Shown one piece after another: positions 1-7,389 of a stretch of 12,592 nt of DNA. Origin of the DNA: Lachnospiraceae bacterium UBA3287 (lineage in GTDB: Bacteria > Bacillota > Clostridia > Lachnospirales > Lachnospiraceae). The stretch is taken from positions 1-12,592 of the forward strand of contig DETN01000166.1 in the NCBI GenBank assembly GCA_002362155.1, read 5' to 3'. The stretch's first letter is position 1. Each line of letters begins with the position of its first letter. The notes under the pieces are model-generated. The model was given only the letters and a program-made list of their open reading frames with translations, did no database searches and was not told where the DNA came from. A program made the translations under genes and the position numbers.

Positions 1-182
1 ATGATGTCATGGGAATAGCGCTCCGGGCGGATGGCCACGGAGACCATGACGGGATCCGAGCAGATCGTTCCGGCCCAGGCCGCCGTCATGATATTGGCAC
101 GGCCTTCTTCGTCCATGCAGCTGATCATGACCGGGGGCGCCGGATAAAGCATATTTGCCGGCTTCCAGTGTATTCTTGCCAT
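1..182 (-). CDS. Flavin reductase-like domain protein, N-terminal part (runs off left edge)
   Basis: Only the first 60 codons are present; the frame is open to the window edge. The protein begins MARIHWKPANMLYPAPPVM and continues with an AGTICSDPVMVSVAIRP-type segment. This is the N-terminal signature of small FMN-binding flavin reductase-like or flavoredoxin proteins, in which the WKPxNMLYP start and the TICSDPxMxS stretch form part of the flavin-binding split barrel. The family binds FMN and acts as a soluble electron-transfer or NAD(P)H-flavin oxidoreductase; the partner here is unknown. The ATG at 182 is supported by an AGGAG six bases upstream (189-193). The coiled-coil gene ends 51 bases upstream on the same strand, so co-transcription is likely. 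A short GC-rich hairpin (195-215) lies in that gap but has no T-run, so it does not look like a terminator. The family call is from recalled motif similarity and cannot be extended past residue 60. Confidence 0.85.
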   Translation of the reverse strand, partial: MARIHWKPANMLYPAPPVMISCMDEEGRANIMTAAWAGTICSDPVMVSVAIRPERYSHDI

Positions 183-233
183 AGGGCTCTCCTGCCGCCC
201 CGCCTCCGGGGACGGAGCTTTCTGCAAGGCCGA

Positions 234-929
234 TCAGAAATGAATCAGATTCATCATATACAGAACAAGGCCCGCACCTTCCAGGATCTGGAGGATCAGA
301 AGACCGACGGCCAGGCCGAAGGTCACCTTCGTAAAGAACTTCTGCTTTTCATCCGGCCTGTTCTCTTCCATGAACTGACGCTGGGCTTCTTCCAGGCGGG
401 CAATCGCGCCGGAGAGCTCCTCCGTCTGCTTTGAGAGCTCCTGCACCATGGAAGCCTGCACGTTCCGGTATACCCGGACGCTCTCCCTGTGGCCAAGCTC
501 GTCGGAGCGCTGCGTGAGCTGGGCCATCTTCTCCCGGGATCTTTCCATTTCTCCCGTGAGCTTCTCGTCCGACCTTGCCACCGCCCCTTCAAAGGAAGAG
601 GTCAGGCGCTCCTCCAGCCCCCGGGTGTCAAAGTCCTGCAGGGCCTCCAGCTTTTCTGAAATGAGGCTGCTGTTCTCCGAAAGCATGCCGCGGATGTTTT
701 CCGTTGTGCTCAGATTCATGAAATGGAGCTTCTGCACCAGTTCGTTGTTCTTCCGGCACAGTTCCTCCAGCTGGGCCACCATCCCGGCGTAATCCGTCAC
801 TTCCGATTTCAGTCTGTCCGCCTGGGCCGCCTCGGCCGCCCCGTTGGCGCGGATCAGTTCATCGGGATTATTCAGGTCCACAGCCGGAATTCGATTTTCC
901 AGATTCATTGCAGATACGGTTCCGCTCAT
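234..929 (-). CDS. Coiled-coil protein with one C-terminal membrane segment, unknown function
   Basis: I do not recognise a named family. The 231 residues begin with a polar, non-helical stretch of about 25 residues. A long charged helical region follows, rich in Glu, Gln, Lys, Ser and Leu (about 30-195) and likely to form coiled coil. A single hydrophobic segment lies at about 204-229 (FGLAVGLLILQILEGAGLVL core), and the protein ends MMNLIHF. Basic residues just before the segment (DEKQKFFTK) suggest that the long helical part is cytoplasmic and tail-anchored. The ATG at 929 is chosen over a GTG at 935 because an AGGAAG (about 935-940) lies at normal distance from the ATG but overlaps the GTG. 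A promoter lies about 75 bases upstream. The flavin reductase-like gene follows 51 bases downstream. The protein could be a scaffold, a cell-division or chemotaxis-associated accessory, or part of a surface system; nothing in the sequence decides this. Confidence 0.82.
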   Translation of the reverse strand: MSGTVSAMNLENRIPAVDLNNPDELIRANGAAEAAQADRLKSEVTDYAGMVAQLEELCRKNNELVQKLHFMNLSTTENIRGMLSENSSLISEKLEALQDFDTRGLEERLTSSFEGAVARSDEKLTGEMERSREKMAQLTQRSDELGHRESVRVYRNVQASMVQELSKQTEELSGAIARLEEAQRQFMEENRPDEKQKFFTKVTFGLAVGLLILQILEGAGLVLYMMNLIHF

Positions 930-1003
930 GTCCACTTCCTGTTATCTATTGACAGTCCGCACTGATCTGTACGGTACTTTTCTTTTATCCTGGATTCTAC
1001 CAC

Positions 1004-1032
1004 ATAATAGCATTTACATTTTTCATTTACAA
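1004..1032 (-). promoter_or_regulatory. Sigma-A-like promoter for the coiled-coil/flavoprotein pair
   Basis: Read on the minus strand, there is a -35 TTGTAA (1027-1032), a 17-base spacer, and a -10 TATTAT (1004-1009) preceded by TG at the extended -10 position. It sits in an AT-rich island and points at the gene starting at 929. The predicted transcript start is near 997, giving a leader of roughly 70 bases. A second possible -10 (TAGAAT, 994-999) lies just downstream. The evidence is pattern only. Confidence 0.55.
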
Positions 1033-1208
1033 TCGAACGCCGGTTCAGTTTCATCTCCGGGGTACTCTCAAAGCCTCCCGAAAAAAGGCTTTATCGGAGC
1101 ATTTTACCCTCCATTGCCGCTTTGTCACGTTCCGGGATTGTTAATTCCGGGCTTTAATCAGTCCCTTTCCCCCACCTGCGCCCATGTGTCAGAAAATTAA
1201 GGGTTTGT

Positions 1209-2297
1209 TCAGTCTTTTTCCCCGTCCTTCTTCTCCAGGGCCTGTCTGAGCGCTCCGGGGCAGGCTTCCACCAGCCTTTTCTGGACCCTGACGGCGTTTC
1301 CGTAAAGGTCCGGAGAGAAATAGATCCTGCCTCCCAGATAGAGGGGATAGATGTCCGCGAATTTCTGATCGGACCCTTCCAGGCCCGTCTCCTCTTCCAT
1401 GGTCCCCCTGGTAACGGAGGTCCCTTCGCTCCGCATCAGATCGGCCGAGGCCGAGCGGGCGATCAGATAGCGGCCTCTCTCCCTGCCCCTGCGGATCTCC
1501 TCCCGGAAGGCTTTTCCCTCATCGGAAAACTCCTCCCAGAGCTTTGCGGCTCCCAGGAAGGGGGCGTTGAGGATCTGCTGGCCCCTGGGCATGTTCTTGT
1601 ACAGAAGATAGAGGTTGTTGCCCGCATCCAGGGTCTTCCTGTAGCCTTCCGAAGAAGGGCTCTCCTCCAGGTCCTGTCTGCGTCCCACCGCCCTTTCTTC
1701 AAAAACGGCGCTCCGGCCCGAAAGGAGCAGGGCCCGGTAGCCCAGGTCCACCTCGTGAAGGCCCCTGAAGTGGCGCTCGTCGAAAAGGCCGATCTCCTCC
1801 AGGGCCTTCATGGAATAGAGGGCCGCTCCGGCAGGGGCGAAGACGTGCTTTGCCTTCCTGCTTTTCTGGTCGTAGGCTCTTCCGAAGGCGCTGTACTGCC
1901 TGCCGCAGCTAAGGACTCTGCCGGGCTCTTTTTCCGACATGATCCTGGCCTGGACCGCGTAGCAGTCCGGATGGGCCAGGGCGCATTCGTAAAGGGCTGC
2001 GGCCATGCCTTTGCCGCAGAGGATATCCTGGTCCACCAGAAGAGCGTAGTCCGTGCGCACCGCAAAGAGGCCGCTGTTGGCCCCGTGGCAGTAGCCGGTA
2101 TTGGTCTCCACGGGAAGGATCAGGACATCCGGAAAGTGTTTCCGGATCCTGTCCGGGCTGCCGTCGGAGGACCCGTTGTCCACCACCAGGATGCTGACGG
2201 GCAGGGTCTGCCTTTTCAGGGATTTGATGGTCCGGAGGACTTTCTTTCCTCCGTTGTGATTTACGATCACTGCCGTGATCCGACTGGCTTTCTCCAT
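1209..2297 (-). CDS. Family 2 glycosyltransferase, rhamnosyltransferase-like
   Basis: A 362-residue GT-A fold enzyme expected to move a sugar from a nucleotide donor to a growing surface glycan on the cytoplasmic side of the membrane. Visible motifs in order are an N-terminal strand with TAVIVNHNGG (8-17), VVDNGSSDGS (38-47) for nucleotide binding, NTGYCHGANSG (66-76), VDQD (88-91) in the metal-binding DxD position, a PAGAALYS acceptor-loop segment (155-162), and HEVDLGYRA (181-189) at the catalytic-base position. This order is that of WbbL-type rhamnosyltransferases, although the donor cannot be read from sequence. The C-terminal 120 residues are charged and have no membrane segment. It is last of three glycosyltransferase genes, starting 5 bases after the 447-aa gene stops. 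Its nearest GGAG is about 15 bases from the ATG, so translational coupling to the upstream gene is plausible. No clear terminator follows. Confidence 0.9.
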   Translation of the reverse strand: MEKASRITAVIVNHNGGKKVLRTIKSLKRQTLPVSILVVDNGSSDGSPDRIRKHFPDVLILPVETNTGYCHGANSGLFAVRTDYALLVDQDILCGKGMAAALYECALAHPDCYAVQARIMSEKEPGRVLSCGRQYSAFGRAYDQKSRKAKHVFAPAGAALYSMKALEEIGLFDERHFRGLHEVDLGYRALLLSGRSAVFEERAVGRRQDLEESPSSEGYRKTLDAGNNLYLLYKNMPRGQQILNAPFLGAAKLWEEFSDEGKAFREEIRRGRERGRYLIARSASADLMRSEGTSVTRGTMEEETGLEGSDQKFADIYPLYLGGRIYFSPDLYGNAVRVQKRLVEACPGALRQALEKKDGEKD

Positions 2298-2302
2298 GAA
2301 AA

Positions 2303-3646
2303 TTACTCTGTGCTCCTTCTGCTCCTGACAGATACGGTCATGGCCGGATCCCAGAGGATCAGATAGCCCTTGGCTCTGACTCTTTCACAGAACTGCAGGC
2401 TCTTTTCCCGGATCTCATAGGCCCTGCCCCGCATGGGCGTATTGTAGGAGGATCCGAAGACCTCCTGGTAGAGACCGTAGAGCTCGGGCCGGATCCGCAT
2501 GCACCTGGCGTCCACGGCGTCGGCGTTGCGGGCGGTAACGGCCCCTCTCTGATGGCCCTGGTCCAGCTCGTCCAGGCCCTCGAAGGCAACGCTGCCGTCT
2601 TCGTCCATCATGCCGCCGATGATCCTGCGGCGTCTGTCCAGGACCTTGCCTCCGATGACTCCGATCTCCTTGCGCACCGTAAAGATGTCAGGCAGGTAAT
2701 CCACGTGCAGAAAGGCGCTGCTGCCTTCCTGGGTGACCCTGGCCCTGAGTCCCCGGACGCTGAAATAGTTCTCCAGGGCCGCTCTGGCGTCCCCCGAAGC
2801 GGACTTTCTTTCCGGGAGCCTCCGCACATGGTAGAGGACCCTGGGGATGTGGCAGATGCCGGACTTGGGGGCCCTGAGAATCAGATCGTAGTCCCTGGCC
2901 CCGTCAAAGCGGGAGCGGAAGCGCAGGGCCAGGAAAAGCTCCCTGCGGATCACCAGCATATGGGTGATGTAGGGGCTGGCAAATAAATAATCCTTGTTGA
3001 AATCGGGCTTGATGTAAGGGGCGGAGAACTTCCGCATGGCGCTGTCGCAGCAGTCCTCGTCGGAATAGAGGATCTCCGCGCCGGTGGCCATGATGGTCAG
3101 GGCCGTCTCGAAGAGGGCGTCCGTGGCCAGAAGATCTCCGTAGTCCAGAAAGACGATATAGTCTCCCGCCGCATGAAGGGCCGCCGAATTCATGGCGTCG
3201 GACACATTGGCCATGCCCTGCATCCTGAAATGCCGGATCCTGTCGTCGTCGTAGTCGGCCAGGACATTTCCCACGGCGCTCTTCATGCCGCAGTCTGCAA
3301 CGATGAACTCGAATCCCGCCCAGGTCTGGGAAAGGACCGAGATCATGGAATCCTCGAACCGGTCGGGCCTGGGCTCGGAGACGGCCATGATGACCGTGAA
3401 GGCGGGCACTTTGGCCGCCCTGCGCAGTTCTATGTCCCCGGAAAAGACCTCGGAGGGGCTTTCTCCCTGATGCAGGCGTTCGTACTGGGCCCTCTGGGAA
3501 AAAACGGTCCCGGGAGCAGGTTCTTCGTAGCGGTATGCTTTCTGTCTGGTAAGATTCTTCAGTTTATTCACGCCGGCGCGTGCCCCGCGGTAGACTGATC
3601 TCCCCGCCCGGGCAGACAGGCCGGTCACTCGGCTCACAAAAGACAA
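2303..3646 (-). CDS. Family 2 glycosyltransferase with intact first and shortened second module
   Basis: A 447-residue protein with a basic N-terminal extension (1-80) and then a GT-A module at about 82-280. Its markers are FTVIMAVSEP (83-92), FIVADCG (114-120), DYIVFLDYGDLL (162-173), ILYSDEDCCD (192-201), KPDFN (213-217) and RDYDLILR (251-258). These match the first module of the large two-module polysaccharide glycosyltransferases, although VADCG and LDYGD deviate from the usual VDDGS and LDxDD. After residue about 325, a fragment beginning GVIGGKVLD (329-337) resembles only the later half of a second GT-A module and lacks its nucleotide-binding start. The start codon is a TTG, chosen because GGAG lies 7 bases upstream and the next methionine is deep inside the module. 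The gene lies 46 bases after the 545-aa gene and 5 bases before the 362-aa gene, forming an operon. Activity is probable but the donor is unknown. Confidence 0.9.
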   Translation of the reverse strand: MSFVSRVTGLSARAGRSVYRGARAGVNKLKNLTRQKAYRYEEPAPGTVFSQRAQYERLHQGESPSEVFSGDIELRRAAKVPAFTVIMAVSEPRPDRFEDSMISVLSQTWAGFEFIVADCGMKSAVGNVLADYDDDRIRHFRMQGMANVSDAMNSAALHAAGDYIVFLDYGDLLATDALFETALTIMATGAEILYSDEDCCDSAMRKFSAPYIKPDFNKDYLFASPYITHMLVIRRELFLALRFRSRFDGARDYDLILRAPKSGICHIPRVLYHVRRLPERKSASGDARAALENYFSVRGLRARVTQEGSSAFLHVDYLPDIFTVRKEIGVIGGKVLDRRRRIIGGMMDEDGSVAFEGLDELDQGHQRGAVTARNADAVDARCMRIRPELYGLYQEVFGSSYNTPMRGRAYEIREKSLQFCERVRAKGYLILWDPAMTVSVRSRRSTE

Positions 3647-3653
3647 ATCTTTT

Positions 3654-3657
3654 CTCC
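3654..3657 (-). promoter_or_regulatory. Ribosome binding site that fixes a TTG start
   Basis: On the minus strand TTTGGAG is followed by 7 bases and then TTG (3644-3646). No ATG or GTG at suitable spacing exists nearby in the frame, and the first internal ATG would remove the first strand of the glycosyltransferase module. This makes TTG the best supported start of the 447-aa protein. Confidence 0.7.
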
Positions 3658-3692
3658 AAATTCAAAGCCGGCAGAGGATGTGACCGCTTGCG

Positions 3693-5330
3693 TCAGTCCT
3701 CTCCGTAGCTGATATTTCTGGCGTCCAGGATGAAGCGGGATTCGTTCACATCCTGGGACAGATAAGGGTTGTAGTAGGGATCCCTTGCCGTAAGGGCGGG
3801 ATGCTGCTGTCTTAAGGCTTCCAGTTCCTTCTCCCGCATGGAGTCCCGCAGGGCTCTGGTGCCCTCCACCGGAGCGGAGACCTCCTGATAGAAGAGGTAC
3901 ATGTTGTTGCGGACCACGTTGTAGTAGCCCATCTCGTGGACCCTGTAGCAGAAATCCACGTCGGAATAGCAGGCCGGGAAATCCTTTTCGTTGAAGCCTC
4001 CGGCCTTGGCAAAGACCGTGGCCCTGACCATGAGGCAGGCACCGGTGACGGCCAGAACGTTGCGGATCCCCTTGTTGAAGCCGAAGTACTGGGTCTCTTC
4101 GTTGCGCCTGTACTGGAGCTTGCTGACGGGGGTCCCGGCCACGCTGAAGATGCCGGCGTGCTGGATGATGTTGGAGGCGGGATAGAGGAGCTTTACGCCC
4201 ACCACGCCCACATAGGGGAGCTTGGCCTTTTCGGACAGATGGGAAAGCCATTCCTGCCTCTGGATCACCACGTCGTCATGCATGAAGAGCAGGAGCTCTC
4301 CGTTGGCATGGGTGGCGCCCAGGTTGTAGAAGGCGGACATGTTGAAGGGCATTTCCTCGTAGATATACTGGGCACTGCCGTGCTCGTTGAATTCCTCCAC
4401 CAGCTCCTGCACCCTGCGGATATTGGCCGGAGTGCTGCCGTTGTCCACGATGATGAGCTCGTAGGGAATGCGGGTATGCTTTTCGATGGATCTGACGCAG
4501 CGGGAGAGCATCTCGGGATTGTCCCGGCTGGGCAGAATGATGCTGATCAGACGGGAAGCTGCCGACTCGATGCTGTAGCGGCCGGTCAGGGATTCCTTGA
4601 TCAGGTTGGAGTCCCAGGGCTGGGGCCTCTGGGAAGCATGGAAAAGGACCTCGGAAATATGGCCCACAGGAGGGATCTCTTCCTTCCCCTCCCTGACGGT
4701 TCTTTTCGAGAAGCCTCCGTCCGCCTGGGCCAGCTTCAGGCACAGCTGTCCGTAGATCCAGGATTTAAGAGCCTCGTCGGGCTCGTCCTTCCTGGCCAGC
4801 TGCTCCTCGATGGAGTCTGCCCTGATGGAGGCCATGGCCTCTATATCCGCCGCCGTTCTGGCGCCGGGATTGATCACGGACAGGGCAATGCTGCGGATGG
4901 CGAAGACGTTGCCGAAATAGAAGGTGGACAGGAAAGTATCCGGCGACCAGTCGGCCTTGAGCCAGGGATCCATGAATTCACCGTCGTCGGTGATCCTGTC
5001 CTCGTCTCCGTAAAGAAGATTGATCCCCGGATGGGCCGCGAAATAGTCCCTGATCAGGGTCAGGGCATAGTCTGTCAGACAGCCGTCGTCATCGCAGGCC
5101 ACAATAATGTCCGGTCTTTCCTCTCCGGACAGAATATAGTTCTTCAGATGGGAATAGAGGACCACGCCGCAGGTCAGCTTTTCTCCTTCGCTGTGGTCCA
5201 TGCCGGAGAGCTTTCTTTCGATCTCCCGGGCATGGTGAGAAAACCAGGCGTGGTAATAGCCCACGATCTGGCCTCCTGCCTGATCCTTTGTATTCTTTCT
5301 TCTGTAATACTCTTCTCCGTAACCAGTCAT
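3693..5330 (-). CDS. Family 2 glycosyltransferase with shortened first and intact second module
   Basis: A 545-residue two-module glycosyltransferase of the surface-polysaccharide type. The first module (about 50-240) lacks the usual opening nucleotide-binding strand but keeps PDIIVACDDDGCL (73-85), NLLYGDEDRI (104-113) and KADWSPD (125-131), typical of the latter part of such modules. The second module (about 261-485) is complete: ISIILPSRDNP (262-272), IIVDNGS (293-299), LLLFMHDDVV (346-355), VGVVGVKLLYP (374-384), TGACLMVR (429-436) and SDVDFCYR (456-463) with the acidic catalytic position. There are no membrane segments, so it probably works at the cytoplasmic face. It is the first gene of the three-gene cluster and is divergent from pgcA. 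The ATG at 5330 follows an in-frame stop closely and has no good ribosome site. A GTG at 5262-5264 (codon 23) has a perfect AGGAGG 7 bases upstream and may be the true start, giving 523 residues. Confidence 0.9.
   Translation of the reverse strand: MTGYGEEYYRRKNTKDQAGGQIVGYYHAWFSHHAREIERKLSGMDHSEGEKLTCGVVLYSHLKNYILSGEERPDIIVACDDDGCLTDYALTLIRDYFAAHPGINLLYGDEDRITDDGEFMDPWLKADWSPDTFLSTFYFGNVFAIRSIALSVINPGARTAADIEAMASIRADSIEEQLARKDEPDEALKSWIYGQLCLKLAQADGGFSKRTVREGKEEIPPVGHISEVLFHASQRPQPWDSNLIKESLTGRYSIESAASRLISIILPSRDNPEMLSRCVRSIEKHTRIPYELIIVDNGSTPANIRRVQELVEEFNEHGSAQYIYEEMPFNMSAFYNLGATHANGELLLFMHDDVVIQRQEWLSHLSEKAKLPYVGVVGVKLLYPASNIIQHAGIFSVAGTPVSKLQYRRNEETQYFGFNKGIRNVLAVTGACLMVRATVFAKAGGFNEKDFPACYSDVDFCYRVHEMGYYNVVRNNMYLFYQEVSAPVEGTRALRDSMREKELEALRQQHPALTARDPYYNPYLSQDVNESRFILDARNISYGED
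5272..5277 (-). promoter_or_regulatory. AGGAGG ribosome site supporting an alternative GTG start
   Basis: A consensus AGGAGG lies inside the 5' end of the 545-aa frame, 7 bases before a GTG (5262-5264). The ATG at 5330 has only an AAAGG about 16 bases upstream. The motif also encodes Ala-Gly-Gly, so chance is possible. Confidence 0.4.
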
Positions 5331-5605
5331 AACTTATGCCGGCGGCCTTTCCGCCTTTCCCTGCCTTTCCTGCTGCCGGGATCCGGATCTCCTTTAAAAC
5401 AGTATTCCAGAGACATTTACGGGGCATTCCGTTTCCCTGCGCGGCAGGGCAGAAAATCCCCCTTCCGGGTCCGGCCCATTTATTCTATCTTACCCGTATT
5501 TTACAGTTTCTGCTATTAAAATACTATAAAATAATGCATGCGCCCGCTCCTGAATTCCCACTGCGGCCCATAATTAATATTCTTTCACAAAGAGAAGAAA
5601 TTGGC

Positions 5606-5638
5606 TATTATTGACATCTAACACCAGTTGCAATAATA
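5606..5638. repeat. Inverted repeat overlapping the pgcA promoter, candidate operator
   Basis: TATTATTG (5606-5613) and CAATAATA (5631-5638) are perfect 8-base inverted arms separated by 17 bases. One arm runs into the -35 box and the other covers most of the -10 box, so a bound dimer would block RNA polymerase. Both arms are AT-rich in an AT-rich island, so chance cannot be excluded. Confidence 0.4.
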
Positions 5639-5639
5639 T
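5611..5639 (+). promoter_or_regulatory. Promoter of the phosphoglucomutase gene
   Basis: A perfect -35 TTGACA (5611-5616), a 17-base spacer and a -10 TAATAT (5634-5639). The expected transcript start is near 5646, which leaves a leader of about 60 bases before the ATG at 5707. It is the only well-formed plus-strand promoter in the region. Confidence 0.7.
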
Positions 5640-5706
5640 GTTATTAGGAAATTTTTCCATAATGTATCAATAAATCAACAAAATTGAAAGAAAGCAGGTG
5701 GACATT

Positions 5707-7389
5707 ATGTATCAGGATGATTATAAACGCTGGCTGGCTGCGGATCTCGAAGATCCCGATCTGAAGCCCGAGCTTCTTGCCATTGCAGACGACGATGATG
5801 CGATCAAGGAGCGCTTTGCCGTAGCTCTGAAATTCGGTACTGCAGGTCTCCGCGGTACTCTGGGCGCAGGCACCAACCGCATGAACATCTGGGTCGTCCG
5901 TCAGGCCACTCAGGGTGTCGCAAACTGGGTCAAGACCCAGGGCGGCAACCAGACTGTCGCCATCTCCTACGACAGCCGCTTAAAGAGTGACGTCTTCGCA
6001 AAGGAAGCAGCCGGCGTACTCGCAGGCAACGGAATCAATGTCAGGATCTATGATGCCCTGATGCCTGTTCCCGCACTGAGCTTTGCGACCCGTTATTATA
6101 ACTGCAATGCCGGTATCATGATCACCGCATCCCACAACCCCGCCAAGTACAACGGCTTCAAGGCCTACGGCCCCGACGGATGCCAGATGACAGACGATGC
6201 CGCAGCGATCGTTTATGCCGAGATCCAGAACACCGATATTCTGACCGGCGTCAAGAAGATGTCCTTCGCAGAAGGCGTCAACACAGGCCTGATCAAATAT
6301 GTGGACGATGCCTGCAAGGATGCTCTGTATGAAGCCATCGAAGCAAGACAGGTCCGTCCGGGCCTCTGCAAGACCGCAGGCCTCAAGCTTGTCTACTCTC
6401 CGCTGAACGGCACAGGCCTGGTCCCCGTGACCAGGGTCCTCGGCGATATGGGCATCACCGATATCACCATCGTATACGAGCAGGAATATCCCAACGGCTA
6501 TTTCACCACTGCTCCTTATCCGAACCCCGAGATCTATGAGGCAATGAAGTACGGCGTCGAGAAGGCCATCGAGATCGGTGCAGACCTGATGCTGGCAACA
6601 GACCCCGACGCTGACCGTGTCGGTATCGCCATGAAGTGTCCCGACGGCTCCTACGAGCTGGTAAGCGGCAACGAAATGGGCGCTCTGCTTCTGGACTACA
6701 TCTGCGCAGGCCGTATCGAAAAGGGCACCATGCCCAAGAACCCTGTGGCTGTCATGTCCATCGTTTCCACTCCTCTGGCTGACAAGATCGCAGAGCACTA
6801 CGGTGTCGAGCTGCGTCACGTCCTGACAGGCTTCAAGTGGATCGGCGACCAGATCGCACAGCTGGAAGCTGCAGGCGAAGTCGACCGCTTCATCTTCGGT
6901 TTCGAAGAGTCCTACGGCTACCTGGCAGGCCCTTATGTCCGTGATAAGGACGCCATCATCGGCTCCATGCTGATCTGCGAAATGGCTGCTTATTACAGGA
7001 GCATCGGCTCCTCCATCAAGCAGAGACTGGAAGAGATCTATGCCCAGTACGGCCGCTACCTGAACAAGGTCGACTCCTATGAGTTCCCCGGCCTCTCCGG
7101 CATGGACAAGATGAACGGCATCATGGCAGGCCTTCGTGCCAACGCTCCCAAGGAATTCGCAGGCAAGGCCGTCGTCAAGGTGGTCGACTATGCGAAGCCC
7201 GAAGAGACAGGCCTTCCCAAGGCCAACGTTCTGATCTACACTCTGGAAGACGGCGCATCCGTTATCGTCCGTCCTTCCGGCACAGAGCCCAAGATCAAGA
7301 CCTACTTCACCACCCTGGGCAAGGATCTGGCAGAAGCACAGGCTGAAAAGGATGCTCTTGCAGCAGCCTGCCAGCCCATTCTGAGCTGA
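5707..7389 (+). CDS. pgcA: Phosphoglucomutase/phosphomannomutase (phosphohexomutase family)
   Basis: A 560-residue cytoplasmic enzyme that interconverts hexose-6-phosphate and hexose-1-phosphate through a phosphoserine, supplying glucose-1-phosphate (or mannose-1-phosphate) for nucleotide sugars. All four family sites are visible: the phosphoserine loop TASHNP (140-145, Ser142), the metal loop DPDADR (299-304), the sugar-binding loop GFEESYGY (398-405) and the phosphate-binding loop RPSGTEPK (522-529). The early FGTAGLRG (43-50) is also typical. Length and motifs match the Bacillus PgcA-type clade better than the shorter GlmM type. The ATG at 5707 is preferred over a GTG at 5698 because AGGTGG (5696-5701) lies 5 bases before the ATG and overlaps the GTG. 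Codon use (CGC/CGT arginine, many GGC, CTG, ATC) differs from the AGG/CGG-rich neighbours and suggests high expression. The gene is monocistronic, with its own promoter and terminator. Glucose versus mannose preference is not decided by sequence. Confidence 0.96.
   Translation: MYQDDYKRWLAADLEDPDLKPELLAIADDDDAIKERFAVALKFGTAGLRGTLGAGTNRMNIWVVRQATQGVANWVKTQGGNQTVAISYDSRLKSDVFAKEAAGVLAGNGINVRIYDALMPVPALSFATRYYNCNAGIMITASHNPAKYNGFKAYGPDGCQMTDDAAAIVYAEIQNTDILTGVKKMSFAEGVNTGLIKYVDDACKDALYEAIEARQVRPGLCKTAGLKLVYSPLNGTGLVPVTRVLGDMGITDITIVYEQEYPNGYFTTAPYPNPEIYEAMKYGVEKAIEIGADLMLATDPDADRVGIAMKCPDGSYELVSGNEMGALLLDYICAGRIEKGTMPKNPVAVMSIVSTPLADKIAEHYGVELRHVLTGFKWIGDQIAQLEAAGEVDRFIFGFEESYGYLAGPYVRDKDAIIGSMLICEMAAYYRSIGSSIKQRLEEIYAQYGRYLNKVDSYEFPGLSGMDKMNGIMAGLRANAPKEFAGKAVVKVVDYAKPEETGLPKANVLIYTLEDGASVIVRPSGTEPKIKTYFTTLGKDLAEAQAEKDALAAACQPILS

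Larger units (their letters stand above)
5331..5706. other. Divergent intergenic region between glycosyltransferase cluster and pgcA
   Basis: About 375 bases without a supported gene. The half near the glycosyltransferases is GC-rich; 5478-5700 is markedly AT-rich. The plus-strand pgcA promoter and an inverted repeat lie at 5606-5639. A minus-strand promoter for the glycosyltransferase cluster must lie here if the cluster starts at 5330. The best -10 candidate is TAGAAT (minus strand, 5482-5487) or TAAAAT slightly upstream, but neither has a good -35, so I do not assign it. The resulting leader would be about 150 bases or more. I found no riboswitch or T-box consensus by eye. Confidence 0.6.

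Noticed and set aside
9..434. Plus-strand frame across the left edge
   Set aside because: It overlaps two convincing minus-strand genes and their ribosome site, and its product has no recognisable features.
1070..1092. AAAGCC/GGCTTT hairpin as a terminator
   Set aside because: A six-pair stem with an 11-base loop and no T-run after it is too weak to call.
1132..1150. Hairpin CCGGGATT/AATTCCGG as a terminator for the glycosyltransferase cluster
   Set aside because: The stem pairs fully only in plus-strand RNA and no T-run follows on either strand.
844..1200. Plus-strand frame in the gap before the glycosyltransferase cluster
   Set aside because: It overlaps the minus-strand promoter and coiled-coil gene and has no ribosome site; the product looks random.
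3936..5519. Long plus-strand open frame (527 codons) antisense to the first glycosyltransferase
   Set aside because: Its product is Gly/Val/His-rich with no recognisable motif, it has no ribosome site, and the opposite strand carries clear catalytic motifs. It is a by-product of GC-rich codon use.
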